A DNA stretch of 20,191 nt, taken from contig DCKO01000015.1 in assembly GCA_002320665.1 (NCBI GenBank), positions 1 through 20,191 on the forward strand. The letters run 5' to 3'. The position numbers and the translations under genes were made by a program. Of the stretch, positions 8,530-15,592 are shown piece by piece. Under the pieces are notes generated by a model. It did not search any database. It worked only from the letters and a program-made list of their open reading frames with translations, and was not told the DNA's origin. Within the stretch, counting starts at the first letter, position 1. Every line of letters starts with the position of its first letter. Origin of the DNA: Micavibrio sp. UBA1672. Its GTDB lineage: Bacteria; Pseudomonadota; Alphaproteobacteria; Micavibrionales; Micavibrionaceae.

Positions 8530-8558
8530 ATACTACAAAAGCTTTTGCAAAGCAGCAA
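8530..8558 (-). promoter_or_regulatory. lpxC: possible lpxC promoter with palindromic spacer
   Basis: On the minus strand TTGCTG (8558-8553) and TAGTAT (8535-8530) are 17 bases apart. The -35 match is only the TTG; the -10 matches at four of six positions. The spacer holds a perfect 12-base palindrome, CAAAAGCTTTTG (8536-8547), directly abutting the -10 box. An overlapping TTTGC-N6-GCAAA inverted repeat (8544-8559) covers the -35. This arrangement would suit a repressor site, but nothing identifies the regulator. Confidence 0.35.
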
Positions 8559-8579
8559 ATCACGCTTTATTGCACTTTG

Positions 8580-8593
8580 TTACAATACTGTAA
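8580..8593. repeat. inverted repeat TTACA-N4-TGTAA upstream of lpxC
   Basis: This is a 14-base imperfect palindrome (arms of five) about 96-109 bases upstream of the lpxC start and just past the stop of the Sel1-repeat gene. It is a candidate operator. It is too short and AT-rich to be a convincing terminator. Confidence 0.35.
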
Positions 8594-8602
8594 TAAAAGA
8601 AA

Positions 8603-9052
8603 TCATTCCCGAAAAGGCTTTACATACAAACCCTTATATTCTTCTGAAAGCTCTTTTGCTTCTTTAAGCTGCTCAGTATCAAGTTGAGAAATGGCTTCCT
8701 TAAGACAAGATTTCTTATCTAAATCACTGATCGTCGTTAACTCATCTTCAGCAATTGAGCACCACGCATATGCCTTTGTAAAGTCTCTATCAATGCCTAA
8801 TCCTGATAAATAAATATTTCCCAAACGTATAAATACAGGAGCAAAACCTTGCTCTGCTGCTTTAACATACCACTCAAGTGCTTTCCTATAATCACGCTGC
8901 ACTATGTCGCTTAAGTAAAATGAATCTCCCATTTTAACTTGATGTTCAATACTACCATTTAAAGCAGAATTTTTAATTTTATCTACATCTTGCGCCCATG
9001 TTTCAAAAGTTAACATTGAGCATAATAACAAGAATAATAACAAATTTTTCAA
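8603..9052 (-). CDS. small secreted Sel1-repeat protein (TTG start)
   Basis: This is a 149-residue exported protein with Sel1-like (TPR-related) repeats, which usually mediate protein-protein contacts; its partner is unknown. The signal peptide is plain: KNLLLFLLLCSMLTF, then a likely cut after TWA before QDVDK. Repeats are visible as DYRKALEWYVKAAEQGFAPVFI and then LGNIYLSGLGIDRDFTKAYAWCSIAE, followed by a helical charged tail. Two cysteines in the mature part could form a disulfide. The start is TTG at 9052, supported by a strong GGAAGGGG seven bases upstream. The nearest ATG (9057) opens only a two-codon frame. The gene is AT-rich (about 35% GC in a sampled line). It has its own promoter-like sequence downstream of the ftsZ terminator, so it seems an independent insert between ftsZ and lpxC. 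Confidence 0.75.
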   Translation of the reverse strand: MKNLLLFLLLCSMLTFETWAQDVDKIKNSALNGSIEHQVKMGDSFYLSDIVQRDYRKALEWYVKAAEQGFAPVFIRLGNIYLSGLGIDRDFTKAYAWCSIAEDELTTISDLDKKSCLKEAISQLDTEQLKEAKELSEEYKGLYVKPFRE

Positions 9053-9059
9053 TACATAA

Positions 9060-9067
9060 CCCCTTCC
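9060..9067 (-). promoter_or_regulatory. strong Shine-Dalgarno that sets a TTG start
   Basis: GGAAGGGG on the minus strand lies seven bases before the TTG at 9052. The ATG at 9057 is only two bases from it and opens a reading frame of two codons (ATG TAT TGA). The site therefore supports the TTG start of the Sel1-repeat gene. Confidence 0.6.
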
Positions 9068-9085
9068 GGTTTTTTATTTATCGTA

Positions 9086-9114
9086 ATTATAAAGTTATTT
9101 ATTAATTTCACCAA
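9086..9114 (-). promoter_or_regulatory. putative sigma70 promoter of the Sel1-repeat gene
   Basis: A perfect -10 box TATAAT (9091-9086, minus strand) is preceded after 17 bases by TTGGTG (9114-9109). It sits between the ftsZ terminator and the Sel1-repeat gene, leaving a leader of roughly 25-30 bases that contains the GGAAGGGG site. Confidence 0.5.
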
Positions 9115-9120
9115 TAAATA
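9096..9120. repeat. AT-rich inverted repeat, 8-base arms
   Basis: TATTTATT (9096-9103) and AATAAATA (9113-9120) are perfect reverse complements around a nine-base loop. The element overlaps the -35 and spacer of the putative Sel1-gene promoter, so it could be an operator. An all-A/T stem makes it a poor RNA hairpin. Confidence 0.4.
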
Positions 9121-9130
9121 CATGCGAATA

Positions 9131-9155
9131 GAAAAAGAGGCCCGTTAAGGGCCTC
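9131..9155 (-). terminator. intrinsic terminator of ftsZ
   Basis: On the minus strand a seven-base GC-rich stem GAGGCCC / GGGCCTC with a five-base loop (9155-9137) is followed at once by TTTTTC. It lies 50 bases past the ftsZ stop and should end the ddl-ftsQ-ftsA-ftsZ transcript. Confidence 0.9.
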
Positions 9156-9205
9156 GATTACTCAGTAAAATACGCTACTCAAATCTACGCAGTTACTCAA
9201 GTGAA

Positions 9206-11029
9206 TTAGTTTGCCTGCCGCCGCAGGAATGCCGGGATATCAAGATCATCCTGCCCTTTATCCGATCTGGGTGCATCAGGTTTACTGATATCCAAATTCT
9301 TCTGTGACGGTGACGGCGCTTGCTTTTCCCCTGTCAAAGGCTTGGATTTCATCAAGGAGCCATCATCTCTAAGGTTATCGATATGCTGCTGCACGGAGCC
9401 AGTGATCCGCTCAAACAGTGAAGAAGAGCGACGTGAAGAGGCGTCACCAGACACAGCCAAACGTGGTGGCGTAAGCTTCAGACCTGAACTCTCCTTATCT
9501 TCTTCTTGCTTCACATGACGACCTTGAAAGCTGGTAATATGAGAGCCAACACCATCTTTTGGTACAGATTGATCCGGCATCATTGGCTTTGGCGGTATAA
9601 AGGAATCTTTATATGTTGTTCCGCGCATAGTTGGATCAGGAGCACTAGAAGCAGCATTCTCCTCAGCCATAAACTCACCTTGCTCGAACATATCCAGAGA
9701 TTCAGCAGATGTTCCACTAGGCGCAGGCTGAGGCTTCGCAGGCGGCGCAGTGATATTTTTCACAGTCTCTTTACCTGACAAACTACGCATAATATCAGAC
9801 TGGCTAGGAGATTGCTTACTATCAGCTGGAACAGAAACCATCGGCGAAAAACCTGATGCGGAATACAAGTCACGTTTTTGAGGCACTGGCGCAGGAGATT
9901 GCATAGTTTCCTGCACAGGCTCTGACATTTGAACCGCCTCAGCACGAGTCTCAGCCGCAGAAGATGGCTGCTCAGATGTAATAGTCTTATTTTCAACAGG
10001 CTTCCCCAATGAGGAACCACTACCAAAAATCTTGCCATGACCAGCTTCATTCTCAATACCTGTCGCAACAATAGAAACCCGTATTTGACCGTCCATATTT
10101 TCATCAAAGGTCGCACCAAATATAATATTTGCATTCGGATCAACTTCATCACGGATACGGTTACATGCCTCATCCGCCTCAAAGAGCGTCATATCATAAC
10201 CACCTGTTACGTTAATGATCACACCATTCGCACCTTTCATTGACACATCATCCAACAATGGATTATTAATCGCATCCTCGGCAGCTTCAACAGCGCGCTT
10301 ATCACCGGAAGCCTCACCAGTACCCATCATAGCCTTGCCCATTTGCAACATAGCTGTGCGGATATCGGCAAAGTCCAGATTAACAAGACCTGGGCGAACC
10401 ATAAGATCGGTCACGCCGCGCACCCCTGATTGCAAAACAGAATCTGCCATTTTAAAGGCTTCTGCGAATGTCGTCTTTTCATTAGCAACACGGAATAAAT
10501 TCTGGTTTGGAATCACAATCAGCGTATCAACGTATTGTTGCAACTCATCAATCCCTTTTTCAGCCTGCGTCATACGATGCGCACCCTCAAAGTGAAAAGG
10601 CTTGGTGACGACACCAACCGTCAAGATACCTTGCTGACGACAAGCCTTGGCAATAACAGGCGCTGCACCTGTCCCAGTACCGCCGCCCATGCCAGCAGTA
10701 ACAAAAACCATATTAGCACCTTCAAGATGACGCATAACATCATCTAGAGTCTCTTCAGCAGCAGCTTGCCCGACTTCAGGCTTGGAACCTGCGCCAAGGC
10801 CACCAGTAATACTCGCGCCAAGCTGCACCTTGTGATCAGCCATTGATCCCTGCAAGGCCTGCGCATCTGTATTACAGACAAGGAACTCGCACCCCTCAAG
10901 ATTAGAGGCAATCATATTATTAACGGCATTTCCGCCAGCACCCCCAACACCTATAACGGCAATCTTTGGCGCCAATTGATGAACATCGGACGGATTATTA
11001 GTGTTTTGCATTTTTAAATTCGTGATCAT
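9206..11029 (-). CDS. ftsZ: cell division GTPase FtsZ
   Basis: FtsZ is the tubulin homologue whose GTP-dependent filaments form the division ring. The GTPase core covers about residues 20-335, with VGGAGGNAVNNM near 28-39, the tubulin signature GGGTGTG at 115-121 and the T7-loop region LVNLDFADIR. A low-complexity linker of roughly 255 residues follows, rich in Pro, Ser, Gln and Glu. The protein ends with the binding peptide for FtsA and other partners, LDIPAFLRRQAN, of the alphaproteobacterial form. At 607 residues it is at the long end even for alphaproteobacteria, owing to the linker. I chose the ATG at 11029 because AGGGG lies about nine bases upstream; an in-frame ATG at 11011 has no such site. 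It is the last gene before a strong terminator. The 307-base leader suggests its own promoter. Confidence 0.98.
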   Translation of the reverse strand: MITNLKMQNTNNPSDVHQLAPKIAVIGVGGAGGNAVNNMIASNLEGCEFLVCNTDAQALQGSMADHKVQLGASITGGLGAGSKPEVGQAAAEETLDDVMRHLEGANMVFVTAGMGGGTGTGAAPVIAKACRQQGILTVGVVTKPFHFEGAHRMTQAEKGIDELQQYVDTLIVIPNQNLFRVANEKTTFAEAFKMADSVLQSGVRGVTDLMVRPGLVNLDFADIRTAMLQMGKAMMGTGEASGDKRAVEAAEDAINNPLLDDVSMKGANGVIINVTGGYDMTLFEADEACNRIRDEVDPNANIIFGATFDENMDGQIRVSIVATGIENEAGHGKIFGSGSSLGKPVENKTITSEQPSSAAETRAEAVQMSEPVQETMQSPAPVPQKRDLYSASGFSPMVSVPADSKQSPSQSDIMRSLSGKETVKNITAPPAKPQPAPSGTSAESLDMFEQGEFMAEENAASSAPDPTMRGTTYKDSFIPPKPMMPDQSVPKDGVGSHITSFQGRHVKQEEDKESSGLKLTPPRLAVSGDASSRRSSSLFERITGSVQQHIDNLRDDGSLMKSKPLTGEKQAPSPSQKNLDISKPDAPRSDKGQDDLDIPAFLRRQAN

Positions 11030-11336
11030 TGGTTAGAACCCCTAGAATTGGATGTTCGTGGTAGGACATGATCAGTCTATGAATCTTTGGCTGGCTTTAA
11101 AAGAAGATAAACCCACAACACATTATTTTTCCACAGGAAAGAGAAAATAGTGCTTTTTGGCTATTGTAATACTGAAATACGAATCAGAACTTTATCCAGA
11201 ATTACACACAACCTGCTGTGCACAATTACATCATAGTTGTTTTGCTTTGTTTTCTGACTAGGCATGAGCAATGCAACTTAGACAACCTACGTAAAGAGCG
11301 AATAACGCAGTCAGGAAACAAATGAAAATGACTATA
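11030..11336 (-). promoter_or_regulatory. ftsA-ftsZ intergenic leader, probable ftsZ control region
   Basis: This 307-base gap holds no credible gene. It has DnaA-box-like sequences: TTTTCCACA at 11127-11135 (fits TTWTNCACA), TTATCCAGA at 11192-11200 and TTACACACA at 11202-11210 (each one mismatch). It also has two GANTC sites (11081-11085 and 11181-11185) and a CtrA-like TTAA-N7-TAAA at 11097-11111 with one mismatch. A possible -10 box TACAAT (11168-11163, minus strand) has no good -35. In Caulobacter, ftsZ transcription responds to DnaA, CtrA and CcrM methylation at GANTC. Conservation of that wiring here is inference, since such short motifs also occur by chance. Confidence 0.45.
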
Positions 11337-12611
11337 TCACCAGTTTTCACGCAGCCACAATTTGGCACGCTCAAAAACGGATTCAGGTTGAACACGCGCC
11401 ATAATCTCCGAAGGCATTTCATGTGCATGATGCGCAGCATATATAAGCAAGCCAGAAACACTTGAAAAAGCCGGACCACTGACCGCATCCGGTAAACCTG
11501 CCAGACGGATTGGCTTAGCCAGACGTACCTGTTTATCCAAAACATGCTCAGCCAAATCTTTTATACCGGGGGTTTGGCTCGTTCCACCCGTTATAACAAC
11601 GCGCCGACCTATAATATTGGATAGGCCACTATCCTCAAGACGCGCACGCACCATCTCGAATATTTCTTCCAAACGCGGCTGCATAATGCCTATCAAGAAA
11701 GAACGTGGCACATGATTAGGCTGACTACGCTCATCTTCACCAAGCTTCACGACCTCGATCATTTCCGTCTCATCCGTTTGCGAAGCCATGGCATGACCAT
11801 ATAAGGTTTTCAGCCGCTCGGCATGCTCCACAGATGTGGTCAACCCCTTGGCAATATCATTGGTCACGTGCTGCCCGCCGATCGGGAAAGCATCACAAAA
11901 AATCATATACCCGCTATGAAACACCGCAAAAGATGTCGTGCCGCCGCCAATATCAATCACAGTACAACCAAGATCGATTTCATCATTCACTAAAGACGAC
12001 AAGCCAGATGCATAGGAATTCACACAAAGCGCCGAGATATCCAGATGGCTGCGCTCTATGCAAGTAGCAACGTTACGAAGAATATTGGCATCCCCCGTGA
12101 CCAGATTAATATCAACCTTCATATTATCGGCAACCATACCTCTGGGATCGCGAATACCTTCTTGCCCATCCAAAGAAAAGAAGGTCGGTATCGTATGAAT
12201 TAACTCCAAATCCTCGGACATTTCACGCTCTTGCGCCGTCGCCAAAGCTCTGCGCACATCATTGTCCGTGACCCCATGTCCATTAATGCCAACCTCAACC
12301 CTATGACCATAGGATTTAGCGCAAACACCGGAAACATTGACGATCACCTCGCGCAAAGGATAGCCTTTCATCACCTCGGCTGCCATATTCTCGGCCAGAT
12401 GCACAGTCTGGCGGATAGACTTCTCGGCCTCATCCAGATCAACAATAACGCCGTTTTTAATGCCCTTAGACGGCCTATTCCCAACACCCACAAGCTCGAA
12501 CCCGCCGGAATCATCAATCATCCGCCCTATAAAACAGGCAATTTTCGTGCTGCCGATATCCAGCGCAGCCAATAAAGAACCTTTAGGATTTAAAGAGTGT
12601 TTTTCGACCAT
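11337..12611 (-). CDS. ftsA: cell division protein FtsA
   Basis: FtsA is the actin-like ATPase that ties FtsZ filaments to the inner membrane and recruits later division proteins. The 424-residue protein shows the phosphate-1 loop AALDIGSTKIACFIGR near residues 15-30. The SHS2 (1C) region follows, then the phosphate-2 motif TVIDIGGGTTSFAVF and the adenosine motif VVITGGTSQTPGI. The C-terminal amphipathic helix (FERAKLWLRENW) is the expected membrane-targeting sequence. The ATG at 12611 gives the usual family length. A longer frame opens at 12716, but its extra 35 residues lie inside the end of ftsQ and look nothing like FtsA. A GAAGAAAG stretch just upstream is a moderate ribosome binding site. 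It begins 10 bases after the ftsQ stop and is followed by the long ftsZ leader. Confidence 0.97.
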   Translation of the reverse strand: MVEKHSLNPKGSLLAALDIGSTKIACFIGRMIDDSGGFELVGVGNRPSKGIKNGVIVDLDEAEKSIRQTVHLAENMAAEVMKGYPLREVIVNVSGVCAKSYGHRVEVGINGHGVTDNDVRRALATAQEREMSEDLELIHTIPTFFSLDGQEGIRDPRGMVADNMKVDINLVTGDANILRNVATCIERSHLDISALCVNSYASGLSSLVNDEIDLGCTVIDIGGGTTSFAVFHSGYMIFCDAFPIGGQHVTNDIAKGLTTSVEHAERLKTLYGHAMASQTDETEMIEVVKLGEDERSQPNHVPRSFLIGIMQPRLEEIFEMVRARLEDSGLSNIIGRRVVITGGTSQTPGIKDLAEHVLDKQVRLAKPIRLAGLPDAVSGPAFSSVSGLLIYAAHHAHEMPSEIMARVQPESVFERAKLWLRENW

Positions 12612-12621
12612 AATTCTTTCT

Positions 12622-13491
12622 TCACAAAGGAATGCCTTCTCCCAAAGACATTTTATATTCCTGCACCTTTCCAAGCTCCGTCCGCACAATAAAGCGCTCG
12701 GGATCGCGCAGGTCAATAATTGTTATATCTTTATCCAGTATATTGTCTTTTTCCTGCTTCTGCGCCAAACGCCTCAAAGCCAGCGCAAAATCATTTTGAG
12801 GCATTTTTACAATTTTCTTATCTTTCAGATACAGATCCCAGCGACGTTTATCAACAAAACGTGCATGATCCAGCTTTTTAAAGATACCATCTTCCGCGCG
12901 CAACATCCTGACAAGTTCTTCCACCTGCGACGGCGCACCAGCCCCCTTCACCATGATCAGATCAGAAAAAGCCTTGAGATTTACATTATCAATCTCTTTG
13001 CCCTCATAATCGATCAACGTCAATTTCTGCCCATTATGCCATAGAGCCATAGGCTTACGCTCGATAACTTGAATATAAATTGTATCCGGCAAGCGACGCT
13101 CGACATGGACATCCTTAACCCAATTAATCTTACGAATCTGCTCTTTGGCATTATCAGGATTAAACATAAAAATCGGATCATCTTTACCAATATTAACCAG
13201 CGATAAAAGCAAATCAGGATCAGTGTGATCAATGCCCTCAACCAAAAAATCTTCGACCCGAAAACCCGCCTTGGCCGTACCATCCATCACAGAGGCATAA
13301 ACATAATTAGACGTCTTGAGATCGGCATCACTTAGGAAAAACCAAGCCGCCGACCATAACACAGCCGTTAAAACAGCAACAATAATCGCCAGCTTTTTCA
13401 AGACATTGCGAAGGAAACCTTTGCCCTTTTTAACGAGCCTTGTATTGGAACGCCGTGTGCCTGTCGATTTTTTTGCCTTTTTTGCCGCCAT
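12622..13491 (-). CDS. ftsQ: cell division protein FtsQ
   Basis: FtsQ is a bitopic inner-membrane protein that links cytoplasmic and periplasmic parts of the divisome through FtsB and FtsL. The 289-residue sequence has a very basic cytoplasmic tail (residues 1-29, many Lys/Arg) and one membrane segment (about 33-53, AIIVAVLTAVLWSAAWFFL). A POTRA domain comes next, starting near FRVEDFLVEGIDHT and including WVKDVHVERRLPDTIYIQV, then the FtsQ beta domain. The KPMALWHNGQKLTLIDYEG passage is typical of the family. AGAGG six bases before the ATG is a good ribosome binding site. It begins two bases after the ddl stop and ends 10 bases before ftsA. Confidence 0.95.
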   Translation of the reverse strand: MAAKKAKKSTGTRRSNTRLVKKGKGFLRNVLKKLAIIVAVLTAVLWSAAWFFLSDADLKTSNYVYASVMDGTAKAGFRVEDFLVEGIDHTDPDLLLSLVNIGKDDPIFMFNPDNAKEQIRKINWVKDVHVERRLPDTIYIQVIERKPMALWHNGQKLTLIDYEGKEIDNVNLKAFSDLIMVKGAGAPSQVEELVRMLRAEDGIFKKLDHARFVDKRRWDLYLKDKKIVKMPQNDFALALRRLAQKQEKDNILDKDITIIDLRDPERFIVRTELGKVQEYKMSLGEGIPL

Positions 13492-13493
13492 AT

Positions 13494-14723
13494 TTACCTC
13501 TTGAGCAACCTTGCATCTTGAGGAACAGGATCACTTGGGATCACCATGGATCGGTTTTGTGCAAACGCCTCTTCAATCAAAGAACTCATCAGATCAGTAA
13601 ATAATACCGGATCACTCGCCGCTTCCCAGAGGAAATACGCAAAAGAACCAGGTAGAGGATTAACTTCATTCATCCATATCTCACCGGATTTACTATCACC
13701 GATAAAATCAATACGCGGTGCACCTGCCCCATCCAAAGCCTCATACATGGCAATCGCCCATTTGCGGATATTGGCATCTATCTCTGCAGAAATTTTTGGA
13801 TTAATCTCGCGAGTCAAAGAAAGCATCCCTTCACTCACAGGCGTATTTTCCTGCTTGGCACCACCAAGCTTATCGCCATTCTTACCTGAACCTGACAGAT
13901 ATTTCTGTTTAAAATCCAAAAGCTCTTCAGTCGCCTTCGGACGCTCAATCGCCGAGGTCTTAAGCGCGCCGTCAATCCGCCCGACCGAGACATTATACTC
14001 GACCAGATTTTTTACAAATGGCTCTGCAATTGCACTTGTGTCATATTCAAAAATCGCCGGCAAACAAGCCTTTGCCTCCTTCGCATCATTCACCTTGGCA
14101 ACACCAATGGAGCTTCCTAAATGTGCAGGCTTCAAGATACATGGGAAACCAACAGGCTCCAGCGACTCTTCCAGTGTCTTTTCATCCACCAGATAACTCC
14201 CATCGGCCGGACGTTTGATCTTGGCAAAGGGCAGCACCGGAATATCCAGCGCCTGCAAAATATATTTGGTCGTAATTTTATCCATCAGAACAGATGAGGC
14301 CTTCGTGCGCATCCCCGCATAAGGGATATTGGCAAATTCAAACATGCCTTGGATATTACCATCTTCCCCGTAAAGCCCATGAAAAACAGGCACAGCCGCA
14401 TCAAACTCAATCGGCTTGGGCTTGGAGAACAAACCGCTCTCCTTCGGGATCAGAGCACCTTTCGTGGACGCGCCACTCATATCCAGCGTTACTTCGGTTA
14501 ATTTTGATAAATCCTTAGGGATATAATTCTCACGACTTTCCAGCCCCTCCCCGACAAACCAGCGACCATTCGTGGTGATATAGACAATAAAAGGATCATA
14601 AGCGCTGCGATCAATCGCATTATAAACCTGAAGGCCGGACACAACACTCACATCATGTTCCGGCGAACGCCCGCCAATAAACACAGCTATTTTTTTACGA
14701 CCAGAAGTTTTTGTTTGAGACAT
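13494..14723 (-). CDS. ddl: D-alanine--D-alanine ligase, long divergent form
   Basis: Ddl joins two D-alanines with ATP to supply the terminal dipeptide of the peptidoglycan stem. ATP-grasp features are clear: GGRSPEHDVSVVSG near residues 17-30, ILKPAHLGSSIGVAK at 196-210 and APRIDF with MNEVNPLPG at 351-359. The omega-loop tyrosine is retained (Tyr275 in FKQKYL), which favours D-Ala over D-lactate as second substrate. Two things are odd. The length of 409 exceeds the usual 300-370, with extra residues after the omega loop (about 277-310) and at the C-terminus. The motif after PG reads SFAYF rather than the common [FM]TxxS, so the serine that pairs with that tyrosine in E. coli DdlB is missing. 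No good ribosome binding site is visible. It leads ddl-ftsQ-ftsA and is divergent from the hydrolase-murF pair. Confidence 0.9.
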   Translation of the reverse strand: MSQTKTSGRKKIAVFIGGRSPEHDVSVVSGLQVYNAIDRSAYDPFIVYITTNGRWFVGEGLESRENYIPKDLSKLTEVTLDMSGASTKGALIPKESGLFSKPKPIEFDAAVPVFHGLYGEDGNIQGMFEFANIPYAGMRTKASSVLMDKITTKYILQALDIPVLPFAKIKRPADGSYLVDEKTLEESLEPVGFPCILKPAHLGSSIGVAKVNDAKEAKACLPAIFEYDTSAIAEPFVKNLVEYNVSVGRIDGALKTSAIERPKATEELLDFKQKYLSGSGKNGDKLGGAKQENTPVSEGMLSLTREINPKISAEIDANIRKWAIAMYEALDGAGAPRIDFIGDSKSGEIWMNEVNPLPGSFAYFLWEAASDPVLFTDLMSSLIEEAFAQNRSMVIPSDPVPQDARLLKR

Positions 14724-14818
14724 GGTTATAACATCGTATAAAGGAAAGAACTCATATATTCGAACCCTTATTTAAACACGAAAAGCATTTCTGGAAAAGA
14801 GAAAGAAAGGTGTAAAGA
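14724..14818. promoter_or_regulatory. divergent intergenic region between ddl and the hydrolase-murF pair
   Basis: These 95 AT-rich bases separate two outward-reading operons and must hold promoters for both unless read-through occurs. I see several TATA-like hexamers (for example TATATT at 14755-14760) but none with a convincing -35 at the right distance. The plus-strand side ends with AAAGGTG (14806-14812), six bases before the TTG start at 14819. Confidence 0.4.
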
Positions 14819-15592
14819 TTGGAATTTTATACCTCGGGCGATATAAAACTAGCCTTTTCAAACACAAATCCTGAAAAACAAGAGCCAATTATCATCTGGG
14901 CACATGGCTGGGGGCAAGATCACAGAGCCTTCCTGCCCGTCATGGAAAGCCTGAAACCTTTAGGCAATCACTATATGCTGGATCTTCCCGGTTTCGGACA
15001 ATCATCACAGCCGCCCGAAGATTGGGACGTGCAAAGCTACGCCGATTTTGTAGCTGAATGGCTAAAATCTCAAAACTTCCCGCCCGTCATCTGGATTGGA
15101 CATTCTTTTGGCTGCCGCGTCGGCCTGCGCATTGCCGCCAAATACCCTGATAAAATTCAAAAACTTATCCTGATTGCTGGCGCCGGCCTGAAACGCAAAC
15201 GCCCCCTGCACAAGAAAATCTATTTCTACTGCCGTATTAAACTCTTCAAACTCTTACGGAAATTTGTTCCCGAAGGTGATTTCAAAGACAAGCTTATGGC
15301 CAAATTCGGCAGCGCCGATTATAAGAACGCCGGATCAATCCGCAAAGTCTTTGTGCGCACCGTCAATGAGGATTTAACCGAACTCGCCCAAACAGTCAAA
15401 TGCCCAACAACTTTGATCTATGGCACAAATGACACGGAAACCCCGCCTGAATTTGGTGAGAGATATTCCCGCTTGATTGAAAGCAGCAAATTGTTTTTAC
15501 TGGATGGGCAAGATCACTACAGCGTCCTGTCCGAAGGCCGTCACCAAGTGATCAAAATTATTGCCGATGCCATAAAAGATGGAAACACATGA
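14819..15592 (+). CDS. alpha/beta hydrolase paired with a MurF-type ligase (TTG start)
   Basis: This is a 257-residue alpha/beta hydrolase with an intact catalytic set: the oxyanion-side HGWG motif near residue 29, the nucleophile elbow GHSFGCR with Ser96, Asp205 in YGTNDTETP and His233 in GQDHYSVL. The lid region is unusually basic (GLKRKRPLHKKIYFY, then KLFKLLRKF, about 124-150) and could touch membrane or an anionic substrate. There is no signal peptide. The start is TTG at 14819, supported by AAAGGTG six bases upstream. The first in-frame ATG would remove the HGWG motif. The stop overlaps the next gene's start by four bases (ATGA), so it is translationally coupled to the membrane MurF-like ligase. 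Automated annotation of such proteins as dienoate hydrolases rests on fold only. A role in cell-wall precursor metabolism is inferred from context. Confidence 0.8.
   Translation: MEFYTSGDIKLAFSNTNPEKQEPIIIWAHGWGQDHRAFLPVMESLKPLGNHYMLDLPGFGQSSQPPEDWDVQSYADFVAEWLKSQNFPPVIWIGHSFGCRVGLRIAAKYPDKIQKLILIAGAGLKRKRPLHKKIYFYCRIKLFKLLRKFVPEGDFKDKLMAKFGSADYKNAGSIRKVFVRTVNEDLTELAQTVKCPTTLIYGTNDTETPPEFGERYSRLIESSKLFLLDGQDHYSVLSEGRHQVIKIIADAIKDGNT

Noticed and set aside
11258..11545. A 95-residue frame on the minus strand reaching from ftsA into the ftsZ leader.
   Set aside because: Most of it is ftsA in another frame, and the protein is low in credible features. The leader is better read as regulatory.
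12612..12716. A 35-residue N-terminal extension of FtsA opening at 12716.
   Set aside because: It is encoded within the end of ftsQ, is unlike FtsA and has no family support. The start at 12611 gives the normal length.
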